From contig NZ_CABPSH010000009.1 of the NCBI RefSeq assembly GCF_902459725.1, positions 1 through 64,000 of the forward strand: 64,000 bases of DNA, written 5' to 3'. Of this stretch, positions 28,245 through 35,298 are shown piece by piece (within the stretch, counting starts at the first letter, position 1; every line of letters starts with the position of its first letter). The notes under the pieces are model-generated. The model ran no database searches, was not told the DNA's origin, and saw only the letters and a program-made list of their open reading frames with translations. The translations under genes were made by a program, and so were the position numbers. This DNA comes from Pandoraea eparura. Its GTDB lineage: Bacteria > Pseudomonadota > Gammaproteobacteria > Burkholderiales > Burkholderiaceae.

Positions 28245-28964
28245 TTACCGCCCCTGCGTCGCGTCGTCGGGTGCCTTTGCCGTCGCCTCGAATCGGTAGC
28301 CGTAAGAATAGACCGACACCAATCGCACGCCATTTTCCGGGCTCAAGGACAGCTTCAACCGCAACCGCGACAGATAGGTATCCACGGTCCTCGACCGGCT
28401 CTCGGTCGTGCGTCCCCAGATCGACTTTTCAATCACGTCGCGCGACACAAGCCGCCCGACATTGCAGAAAAGGAATAGGGCGAGATCAAACTCCCTCGGC
28501 GATATTGCTATCGGCATCTGGCGCAGCGAAATGGTCCGCTCGTTGACATCGATCACGTAGTCACCCACGGCAAAGTTCACCTCGCCCGAGCGTTTCACGA
28601 TCGAGGTCCTGCGCAAAAGTGCCGCAACCCGGGCAATGAATTCGGGGCGGCGCACGGGCTTGATCATGTAATCGTCGGCCCCCGCATCGAGCCCCATGAC
28701 GATGTCGCGCTCCAGTGACCGGCTCGTGAGGAACAGAATTGGCGGATGACGGCCGAAATTCTGTCGAACCCACGTCAAGATGTCGTACCCGCTCATGTCG
28801 GGCAGTTGCCAATCCAACACAACCAAATCGAACGCGTGCTCACGCAACGTTCTCAGGAACTGGGCGCCACTCTGAAAACTTTCGCACGTATATCCAGCGG
28901 AAGTCAGCATTTCCCGAATCAGCGCCGATTGGCCTTTGTCGTCTTCGACGGACGCGATATTCAT
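28245..28964 (-). CDS. OmpR-family response regulator (upstream copy)
   Basis: 239 residues from the ATG at 28964. The receiver is complete: VEDDKGQ, phospho-acceptor in VVLDWQLPDMSG, LFLTSR and DDYMIKPVR. The winged helix follows (AISPREFDLALFLFCNVGR, RTVDTYLSRLRLKL, YSYGYRFE). It is the first gene of the cluster on the minus strand, 121 bp before the CHASE2 kinase. It is a paralogue of the regulator at 24757, so the locus arose by duplication of the regulator around the kinase. Confidence 0.94.
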   Translation of the reverse strand: MNIASVEDDKGQSALIREMLTSAGYTCESFQSGAQFLRTLREHAFDLVVLDWQLPDMSGYDILTWVRQNFGRHPPILFLTSRSLERDIVMGLDAGADDYMIKPVRRPEFIARVAALLRRTSIVKRSGEVNFAVGDYVIDVNERTISLRQMPIAISPREFDLALFLFCNVGRLVSRDVIEKSIWGRTTESRSRTVDTYLSRLRLKLSLSPENGVRLVSVYSYGYRFEATAKAPDDATQGR

Positions 28965-29271
28965 TCTTTGCCTCGAAGCTCCGCCCCTCACGAACTATCT
29001 ATCTGTAAAGAATAGGATTTCTCCATCATACCCATTCTGCAACCACGGAATTGATTGTCCGCGAAAACGCATTGAAACGGCGCATTTTTGACAATTGTTT
29101 GCAATTGCCGAGGCCGCATCGCCCACGATGCGTCGTCGGTTGTCGCCGTGGCATGGCCAGATGCGTTCCACGGATGAAACGCCTACGAAGTTATGCCTTT
29201 CTCATTCGTCAAGGCAGGAAAGCGACGATGCCGAGGCGCAAGAATTCAATTATTTTTGGAGTGATGATCGT
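28965..29271. other. Divergent intergenic region, signalling cluster / second GlsB gene
   Basis: About 307 bp holding the promoters of the minus-strand regulator-kinase cluster and the plus-strand GlsB gene. An AT-rich patch near 28995-29040 is the likeliest promoter area for the regulator. I see no gene in it. Confidence 0.4.
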
Positions 29272-29523
29272 ATGGAGCACGGATTCATTGCATGGCTTGT
29301 CATTGGCGCTGTCGCAGGCTGGTTGGCCGGAATCGTTGTCAAAGGCGGCGGCTTTGGTCTGATTATCGATATCATCGTGGGCATTGCCGGATCATTTATC
29401 GGCGGTTGGCTGGCGCGCGCCGTCGGCTTGCCGTTTGGCAACAGCATGATCGGCTCGATCGCGATCGCCGCGGTCGGCGCCGTCATTCTGCTGTTCGTGA
29501 TTCGACTCCTGAAGCGGTCATAG
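29272..29523 (+). CDS. GlsB/YeaQ/YmgE-family small membrane protein (copy 2)
   Basis: 83 residues with three membrane segments and the signature GGFGLIIDIIVGIAGSFIGG. It starts MEHGFIAW, like copy 1 at 22725 (MEHDVISW), and the two are clear paralogues. GGAG lies 10 nt before the ATG; a longer frame reaching 29095 has no conserved sequence. It is divergent from the CHASE2 signalling cluster. Function is unknown in the family; stress-related expression is known for several relatives. Confidence 0.9.
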   Translation: MEHGFIAWLVIGAVAGWLAGIVVKGGGFGLIIDIIVGIAGSFIGGWLARAVGLPFGNSMIGSIAIAAVGAVILLFVIRLLKRS

Positions 29524-29598
29524 ATCGACGATCAGTACCGTTCGGGCAAGACCATCTGAGTGACTGTGCGATTTTCACATCGCGCAGCCACCATGAGA

Positions 29599-30297
29599 TT
29601 ACGGTGCCACGTGCCTGATAAGGGAGAAGACAAATGTTCTCCGGAGTTCGAACCCCAATTGCTCATATACGTTGATCGCCGTTTGATTGTGGCAAAGCAC
29701 ATGCAGAAACGGGGTTTCACTGCGCTGTCGAATATCGTGGGTCAACACGCGCACCAGCTTTGCTGCCAGCCCACGTCCGCGCCACGCCGGATCAACACAG
29801 ACGGCACTAATTTCCACATGGCCATCGAAGTGCATTCGCTCCCCGGCCATCGCAACGAGTCGGCCTTGATCGCGAATCCCGATATACATGCCCATTTCAT
29901 GCGTTCGTTTTGCAAATGGTCCGGGCTTGGTCCTCTGCGCGAGGTCTAGCATCTCATTCACATCCGCAACGCCAAGCCGAATGACGTCCCGCGTGTCGGC
30001 GCCGCTCGTCCGGTCGCGTGCGGCAATCATCTGATGGATGACGCCGACCTGTTCCGCCTCGAGCGAGGCGATGGGCGTCAGTGTGGCATCCGATAGCAGC
30101 GCAACCTGATCGCCAAACCCCAACTGGGCCTGAAGTGCCTGATACGCTACCGGCGTTTCGCTGGCCAACGCAGCAAAAGGGGCGACGTCCGCTTGAAAGC
30201 GCCGTGCCAGACTGTCCCCCAGACAAAATGCAGCCTGCCTGCTGGTGAGTGCCGCCCAGATGGGGCGGTCAAGAGGTACGGACGCACGATCATTCAT
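29599..30297 (-). CDS. GNAT-family N-acetyltransferase
   Basis: 232 residues. The C-terminal half carries the acetyl-CoA-binding core: EISAVCVDPAWRGRGLAAKLV (motif A, with the Q/RxxGxG/A-like RGRGLA) and the FLHVLCHNQTAINVYEQLGFE C-terminal motif. The N-terminal half is a less conserved region as in FR47-type acetyltransferases. The substrate is not predictable. It is divergent from the GlxA regulator at 30489, which may control it. Confidence 0.88.
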   Translation of the reverse strand: MNDRASVPLDRPIWAALTSRQAAFCLGDSLARRFQADVAPFAALASETPVAYQALQAQLGFGDQVALLSDATLTPIASLEAEQVGVIHQMIAARDRTSGADTRDVIRLGVADVNEMLDLAQRTKPGPFAKRTHEMGMYIGIRDQGRLVAMAGERMHFDGHVEISAVCVDPAWRGRGLAAKLVRVLTHDIRQRSETPFLHVLCHNQTAINVYEQLGFELRRTFVFSLIRHVAP

Positions 30298-30488
30298 GAG
30301 GGCTCCTTCGCTTGTTGTGTTCTGAAGTACGATGCGGCCACCGATTGTGTCGGAACGAGTATCGGGTCATGCCCCCGCGCCCCACGGCATGCGGCATGCC
30401 GCAACGATGGTTAAACTTCAGGTCACTGTAGCCAGAATGCACCGACCGGACCATTGTCAAAAATGACATTATTGGACGCATTTGCGCC

Positions 30489-31466
30489 ATGAAACTAGCG
30501 ATTCTGGCCCTCGATGGGGTCTTCGATACCGGCCTCGCTACCGTGCTTGACGTATTCACGACAGCCAATGAGTTGGGTGCGATTCATGCCCCTGGCATCG
30601 AGACACGTTTCGACATCGAGGTCATCGGCGTGAGAGATGTCGTTCAAACGGCGCTCGGCATGCGTGTGCCGGTGAAGCCCGCCAGCGCCATGGATCGACC
30701 GGATTGGCTCATCGTGCCGGCTTTGGGCACGAAGATGCCCGAGCAGCTCCTCGCGGCGCTTTCTCGAAACGATGTCGTCGACGCGGGGGCGATGCTGCGC
30801 GACGCACGCGCCAATGGCACCGGGATCGCCGCGGCATGCATCGGCACCTTCGTGCTGGCAGGCTCCGGCGTGCTCGACGACCATGTCGCGACAACGACGT
30901 GGTGGCTTGCGCCGATATTTCGACAGCGCTACCCGAACGTGCTGCTGGACACGACGCGCATGGTCGTGCCTTCCGGCCCGTTCGTCACTGCGGGCGCCGC
31001 ACTCGGCCATATTGATCTTGCCTTCTGGTTGTTGAATCGAGCCAGTCCTGAGCTCGCATCGATCGTGGCACGTCACCTGCTCGTCGATTCACGCCCCTCG
31101 CAGGCGCCCTATGTCATCCCGAACTACTTGGCGAGCGCAGACCCGTTGGTCGAGCGATTCGAGCAATGGGCGAGGAATCGACTCGCCGAGGGATTTTCTC
31201 TGGACGATGCCGCCAACGCCCTGTCGTCCACGCCACGGACGTTGCAGCGTCGCGTCGAAGCGGCGCTCGGCAGATCGCCGCTCGCGTATTTTCAGGATCT
31301 TCGAATCGAACGCGCCGTTCACCTGCTGCGCACCAGCCATCTCAATGTCGAGGCGATTGCCTCAGAAGTCGGGTATGGTGACGGCGCCACCCTGCGCAGC
31401 CTGCTTCGCAGGCGGCTGGGACAAGGTGTGCGGGAAATCCGCCAAGCCGGCACCAGCAGAACGTAA
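30489..31466 (+). CDS. GlxA-type regulator (DJ-1/PfpI-like domain plus AraC domain)
   Basis: 325 residues. The N-terminal half is a class I amidotransferase/DJ-1-like domain (AILALDGVFDTGLATVLDVF, GIAAACIGTFVLAGSGVL with a nucleophile-elbow-like Cys). The C-terminal AraC/XylS helix-turn-helix pair follows (FSLDDAANALSSTPRTLQRR, LNVEAIASEVGYGDGATLRSLLRR). Members sense small metabolites such as carnitine, arginine or nicotinate derivatives. It is divergent from the GNAT gene with 191 bp between them, so it likely regulates that promoter. Confidence 0.9.
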   Translation: MKLAILALDGVFDTGLATVLDVFTTANELGAIHAPGIETRFDIEVIGVRDVVQTALGMRVPVKPASAMDRPDWLIVPALGTKMPEQLLAALSRNDVVDAGAMLRDARANGTGIAAACIGTFVLAGSGVLDDHVATTTWWLAPIFRQRYPNVLLDTTRMVVPSGPFVTAGAALGHIDLAFWLLNRASPELASIVARHLLVDSRPSQAPYVIPNYLASADPLVERFEQWARNRLAEGFSLDDAANALSSTPRTLQRRVEAALGRSPLAYFQDLRIERAVHLLRTSHLNVEAIASEVGYGDGATLRSLLRRRLGQGVREIRQAGTSRT

Positions 31467-31480
31467 GGCACTGACGCTGG

Positions 31481-31846
31481 TCATTTATGCAGGAGAAGCG
31501 ACTGTAGCTTTGATGAGATGCCATTGCCATGGGAGACCGGCGTCGTGCAGATTGCCAACTCCGGGTGCGAGCACCGACCGCGTTCGCATGCCTCATCGAA
31601 CGCCACCCGCCGAACCGCCTCGCCCGGCCCCTCGACGGCGAAAACGCTATCTCGGCCCCAACGCCCCGCGTCCGCCCGGTCCACGCCCCGCAGGTAGCAA
31701 AGTCCGTTCGCACCTTGAGCGCACCGCCATGACGTGAGGATTGCTGAACCTCCGCCACAGAGCGCCTCTGCGGCCACTGCGCCGCTGGCCAGGGCAGCGC
31801 CAATGCAAAACGACAAAACTATCGTGCCCCGTGTCATGTTCGCCAT
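31481..31846 (-). CDS. Small secreted Cys-containing protein, unknown function
   Basis: 121 residues from the ATG at 31846, with GAGG about 10 nt upstream. A Sec signal is clear (GTIVLSFCIGAALASGAVAA, cleavage after AEA or AVAA). The mature part has six Cys residues, likely three disulphides, and no family I can name. It is convergent with the GlxA gene (14 bp gap). Upstream, 31847-32071 is unassigned apart from an IS3 remnant further right. Confidence 0.65.
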   Translation of the reverse strand: MANMTRGTIVLSFCIGAALASGAVAAEALCGGGSAILTSWRCAQGANGLCYLRGVDRADAGRWGRDSVFAVEGPGEAVRRVAFDEACERGRCSHPELAICTTPVSHGNGISSKLQSLLLHK

Positions 31847-32072
31847 TTCCAGTCGCCTCAGCCGTGCTGACCGGGCTCGTTCATCGTTCAATCGTCCGAA
31901 ATCGGATGCTCCGCCGACCCGCACCCCGCTATCGATGAACATTAAGTGGCTGACGCAGCGCAATTGAAAAAAATTGTCAACGGCTCACAAGGCATTGAGA
32001 TGCCCTCGACGTCTCCCCCGATTTGAGTCGCGCGCTGATTTAGCGTCCAATCACGTCGTCAGACGATTGGAC

Positions 32073-32166
32073 ATGAAGAAGCGATTCACCGAAGCAGATC
32101 ATCGGCTTCCTGTGGAAGGCTGAGACAGGTATCCCGATCAAGGATCTGCGCCGCCTGCCCGCCTAG
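32073..32166 (+). mobile_element. IS3-family orfA remnant at the left border of the efflux island
   Basis: The DNA encodes MKKRFTE, then (after loss of 2 nt at about 32094) QIIGFLWKAETGIPIKDLRR, matching the N-terminus of IS3-family (IS407-like) transposase OrfA, usually MKKRFTEEQIIGFL. The match stops near 32154, directly before the end of the marR gene. An 8-bp inverted repeat (32045-32052 with 32065-32072) precedes it. No orfB or opposite IS end was found, so this is a truncated, frameshifted remnant. Confidence 0.72.
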
Positions 32167-32591
32167 CGCTCCGCGGTCAGGCTGAACAGTTCGTCGCGCA
32201 GCGCCTTCGCGCGGTCGCGGCCGAACTGCGTCTCGAATTCGTCCTGCGCGACCTGCCACGCAACCTTCGCCTGCCCGAACGTGCGCTCGCCGAGCTTCGT
32301 GAGGCTCAGCGCATGTGCGCGCGCGTCGAGCTCGGATGCCGCCGTCTCGACCAACCCGTCACGCTGCATTGGCTTCAGCGCACGCAGCAGCGTCGTGCGG
32401 TCCATTACCAGCCTATCGGCGAGATCGCTCATCAGTAGGCCGGGCCGAACCGCCAGGTTCGCCATAATCGAGAATTGGGCGGGTGTGACGCCGACCGGGG
32501 TCAAATGGCGTTCGTAAAGCTGCGTAACGAAACGCGCCGCCTGACGCAGCGCGAGACAGTTGCAGGCTTGGGCAATCGAAATGTCGTTCAT
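32163..32591 (-). CDS. MarR-family regulator of the efflux locus (first)
   Basis: 142 residues from the ATG at 32591. The winged-helix core is clear: GVTPAQFSIMANLAVRPGLLMSDLADRLVMDRTTLLRALKPMQRDGLV, with the wing DARAHALSLT. MarR proteins usually repress divergent or downstream efflux genes and release DNA on binding a phenolic ligand. It is divergent from the LysR gene at 32683. The 92-bp gap holds a palindromic site (32603-32620) that recurs at two other promoters of the locus. The stop codon abuts the IS3 remnant. Confidence 0.92.
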   Translation of the reverse strand: MNDISIAQACNCLALRQAARFVTQLYERHLTPVGVTPAQFSIMANLAVRPGLLMSDLADRLVMDRTTLLRALKPMQRDGLVETAASELDARAHALSLTKLGERTFGQAKVAWQVAQDEFETQFGRDRAKALRDELFSLTAER

Positions 32592-32602
32592 GCATCGCAA
32601 TT

Positions 32603-32620
32603 TATATGTGCATATGCATA
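32603..32620. promoter_or_regulatory. MarR-type operator, site 1
   Basis: TATATGTGCATATGCATA, in the marR/lysR divergent gap, 12 bp before the marR ATG. It matches site 3 at 34167-34184 in 16 of 18 positions and site 2 at 33689-33703 in 13 of 15. The dyad symmetry and three-fold recurrence indicate an operator. Confidence 0.7.
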
Positions 32621-32682
32621 AAGTCAATGTACACTCGGCCGTATCGAAGCAGGTGGCCCGCCATCGTGTCAAGGAGACGGAC

Positions 32683-33603
32683 ATGGACTATATCGACAAG
32701 CTGCGGATTTTCCGGTCGGTGGTGGAGATGCGCAGCTTCACGCGCGCCGCCGACATGCACGGGCTCGCCCGTCCGGTCGTGTCGCGCGCGGTGGCCGATC
32801 TCGAGGGGCGCTTCGGCAGCCGGCTGCTGCACCGGACCACGCGCCAGGTGTCGCTGACCGAGACGGCCGAGCGCATCTACGAACGCTGCGCGGCCGTGCT
32901 GGACGAACTCGACTCGCTCGAAGCGGAAGCGCAGGCGTCGACGCGCGAGCCCGAGGGGCTGCTACGGCTCGTCGCACACACGACGGCCGCACTGAACCAG
33001 CTCGTGCCGCTGATCGCCGGCTTCAAGGCAGCGCACCCGAAGGTGCGCCTCGACGTGACGCTGACTGAGCGGCCCGTCGACCTGGTCGGCGAAGGCTACG
33101 ACATCGGCATCGTCGTACCGTACATGCTGACGAACGAATCGACCGTGGTGCGACTGATCGAGCGGATTCCGCTCGTGATTGTCGCGACGCCCAAGTACCT
33201 TCGCACCCATTCGCGCCCCGTCGCGCCAGCAGATCTCGCCGACCACCCGTTCGTGCCGATGTCGCCGTCGCTGCGCCGGCCAGCGCTGTCGTTCCGCGTC
33301 GACGGCGACCTGCTGACCGTGCCGTTCCGCTTCGACATCTCGTCGAACAGCCCGGTCTTCAACCGCGAGATGGTGATGCACGACTTCGGGATCGGCGTCG
33401 TGCCGAGAACGCTCGTCAGTGCGCAGCTCGCATCGGGTGCGCTCGTACAGTTGCTCGAAGGCGCCGATCTCGTCGACAAGTACGTCGAGATCAAGCTCGC
33501 GTACGCGAACCGCGCGCTGCTGCCGGCCAAGGTCAAGGCCTTCATCGACTACACGGCCGACTACTGCGACCGCGAAGGCTGGATCGTGCCGACGGTGGCT
33601 TGA
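32683..33603 (+). CDS. LysR-family regulator of the efflux locus
   Basis: 306 residues from the ATG at 32683 with AAGGAG 8 nt upstream. The winged helix (DKLRIFRSVVEMRSFTRAADMH, then FGSRLLHRTTRQVSLTETAE) and effector domain (HPKVRLDVTLTERPVDLVGEGYDIGI, GIGVVPRTLV) are complete. It resembles the AaeR/DmlR-like branch. It lies between two marR genes, an unusual triple-regulator arrangement for one pump. Codon choice is strongly GC-biased like the rest of the island. Confidence 0.9.
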   Translation: MDYIDKLRIFRSVVEMRSFTRAADMHGLARPVVSRAVADLEGRFGSRLLHRTTRQVSLTETAERIYERCAAVLDELDSLEAEAQASTREPEGLLRLVAHTTAALNQLVPLIAGFKAAHPKVRLDVTLTERPVDLVGEGYDIGIVVPYMLTNESTVVRLIERIPLVIVATPKYLRTHSRPVAPADLADHPFVPMSPSLRRPALSFRVDGDLLTVPFRFDISSNSPVFNREMVMHDFGIGVVPRTLVSAQLASGALVQLLEGADLVDKYVEIKLAYANRALLPAKVKAFIDYTADYCDREGWIVPTVA

Positions 33604-33688
33604 CGGTTGCGGCCGACCGGATTGGTACAGCCACGACACCAATCTGATCCCGCGCTGCCCCTCGATCCACGTCGCGCTGCCGCCTAAC

Positions 33689-33703
33689 ATGTGCACATGC
33701 ACA
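33689..33703. promoter_or_regulatory. MarR-type operator, site 2
   Basis: ATGTGCACATGCACA, overlapping the start of the second marR gene. It matches site 1 in 13 of 15 positions. Overlap with the start codon would allow direct autorepression. Confidence 0.5.
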
Positions 33704-34128
33704 AGACCACGCTCACCGGCGACGATTGCTTCGCGGTCCGGCAAGCCGCCCGCCGGATCTCGCAGTTTTACGAGCGTTACCTTTCGCGGGCGGGCGTGAC
33801 GCCGTCGCAGTACAGCATCCTCGCGCTGCTGCGCGAACAGCCGGACCTGACGATGGCGACGCTGTCGGCCGTGCTGGTAATCGAACGCTCCGCACTGCTG
33901 CGCGCGCTGAAGCCGCTCGTCGGCGCCGCCTTGGTGACGAGCCGCACCGAGCCGCGCTGCCGCCGCCAGATGTTCGCGCTGACCGCGCACGGCGCAGACA
34001 AGATCGCCGAAGCGCAGGTGTACTGGCTCGACGCGCAGCAGGCGTTCGAGGGGCGCTTCGGGTCGCAGCAGGCGGCCCGGCTGCGCGACGAGTTGTTCCG
34101 AATCGCGCACAACCTGCCGCAACGTTGA
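33697..34128 (+). CDS. MarR-family regulator of the efflux locus (second)
   Basis: 143 residues from the ATG at 33697; a GTG at 33691 is also possible and no strong ribosome site is present for either. The core is GVTPSQYSILALLREQPDLTMATLSAVLVIERSALLRALKPLVGAALV with wing SRTEPRCRRQMFALT. It is clearly related to the first MarR (shared FALRQAAR/FAVRQAAR start and LLRALKP helix). It is the gene directly upstream of the pump operon (65 bp), whose promoter carries operator site 3. Confidence 0.9.
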   Translation: MHKTTLTGDDCFAVRQAARRISQFYERYLSRAGVTPSQYSILALLREQPDLTMATLSAVLVIERSALLRALKPLVGAALVTSRTEPRCRRQMFALTAHGADKIAEAQVYWLDAQQAFEGRFGSQQAARLRDELFRIAHNLPQR

Positions 34129-34166
34129 CCCCTTTTCCCGATCGACACGAGATCGTCGATCGCTTT

Positions 34167-34184
34167 TATAAGTGCATATACATA
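34167..34184. promoter_or_regulatory. MarR-type operator, site 3 (pump promoter)
   Basis: TATAAGTGCATATACATA, ending 9 bp before the ATG of the HlyD gene. It matches site 1 in 16 of 18 positions. It is well placed to block transcription or initiation of the pump operon. Confidence 0.65.
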
Positions 34185-34193
34185 GGTGAATTG

Positions 34194-35285
34194 ATGGATA
34201 CGACCCAAACCGGTGCTTCCCGCGAGGCCGCCACAGTCGAGCCGCCGGCCACGCAGCGTCGACGCGTGCCGTGGATGCGGATCGCGGTGATCGCCGCCAT
34301 CGTCGTGGTCGCCGCGGCCGCGCTCGACTGGCTATTCGTGCTGCGCTTCCAGGAAAGCACCGACGATGCGTACGTGGGCGGCGACGTCACCGTGCTCGCG
34401 CCGAAGGTCGACGCCTTCGTCGACAAAATTCTCGTGACCGACAACCAGCGGGTGAAGGCCGGTGACGTGCTCGTGCAGCTCGACGCGCGCGACTTCGACG
34501 CGAAGCTCACGCAGGCCGGCGCCGAAGTCGACAGCGCGCGCGCTGCCGTGACCGAACTCGAAGCGAAGCAGCAGTTGCAATACGCGGTGATCGGCCAGCA
34601 CACGGCGGACCGGAGCGCGTCGTCGGCCGAGCTGACGCGCGCTGCGTCGGATCGCGTGCGCTATCGCGAGCTCGTGAAATCCGACGCCGTGTCGAACCAG
34701 GTCGTTGAGCGCGCGGCAGCCGACTATGCGAAGGCCAGTGCGGCCGTCGAACGCAGCGACGCCGCGCTGCTGGCGTCGAAGCGCCAGCTTGACGTGCTCG
34801 GCGCGCAACTCGCCGATGCGCGGGCCCGCGTGAACACCGCACTCGCCGCGCAGCGCGTGGCTGCGCTCAATGTCGAATACACGACGATCCGCTCGCCGGT
34901 CGACGGCTACGTCGGCAATCGCACGGGCCGCGTCGGGATGCTCGCGAACGCTGGCGTGCCACTGCTGACGATCGTGCCGGCGACGGGCTTGTGGATCGAC
35001 GCGAATTTCAAGGAGGACCAATTGCGCAAGATGCGCGCGGGCGATCGCGTCGACGTAACGCTCGATGCGTCGAGCACGCCGCTGCACGGCCGCGTCGACA
35101 GCCTGGCGCCCGCGACCGGCGCGACCTTCAGCGTGCTGCCGCCCGAGAACGCCACCGGCAACTTCACGAAGATCGTCCAGCGCGTGCCGGTGCGCGTGCA
35201 TCTCGATCCGCAACCGGGCCTCAAGCAGGTGCTACGACCCGGCCTGTCGGCGGTCGTGACCGTGCGCACCGATCGCGCGCACTGA
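34194..35285 (+). CDS. HlyD/EmrA-family membrane fusion protein
   Basis: 363 residues. A short cytoplasmic N-terminus and one membrane helix (about 28-52) precede the periplasmic part. Biotinyl-lipoyl-like halves flank a helical hairpin (STDDAYVGGDVTVLAPKVDAFV, then long coiled coil, then TTIRSPVDGYVGNRTGRVG). A beta-barrel domain follows (LWIDANFKEDQLRKMRAGD). This is the EmrA pattern: the protein links the inner-membrane DHA2 transporter (35299) to the outer-membrane factor (36890). It starts 65 bp after the second marR gene, behind operator site 3. Confidence 0.94.
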   Translation: MDTTQTGASREAATVEPPATQRRRVPWMRIAVIAAIVVVAAAALDWLFVLRFQESTDDAYVGGDVTVLAPKVDAFVDKILVTDNQRVKAGDVLVQLDARDFDAKLTQAGAEVDSARAAVTELEAKQQLQYAVIGQHTADRSASSAELTRAASDRVRYRELVKSDAVSNQVVERAAADYAKASAAVERSDAALLASKRQLDVLGAQLADARARVNTALAAQRVAALNVEYTTIRSPVDGYVGNRTGRVGMLANAGVPLLTIVPATGLWIDANFKEDQLRKMRAGDRVDVTLDASSTPLHGRVDSLAPATGATFSVLPPENATGNFTKIVQRVPVRVHLDPQPGLKQVLRPGLSAVVTVRTDRAH

Positions 35286-35298
35286 ACGGGAGCCGACG

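Noticed and set aside
32045-32072. GTCCAATC...GATTGGAC as the terminal repeat of an insertion sequence
   Set aside because: The 8-bp arms lie just before the orfA remnant, but no matching opposite end or target duplication was found, so it is only described as part of the remnant.
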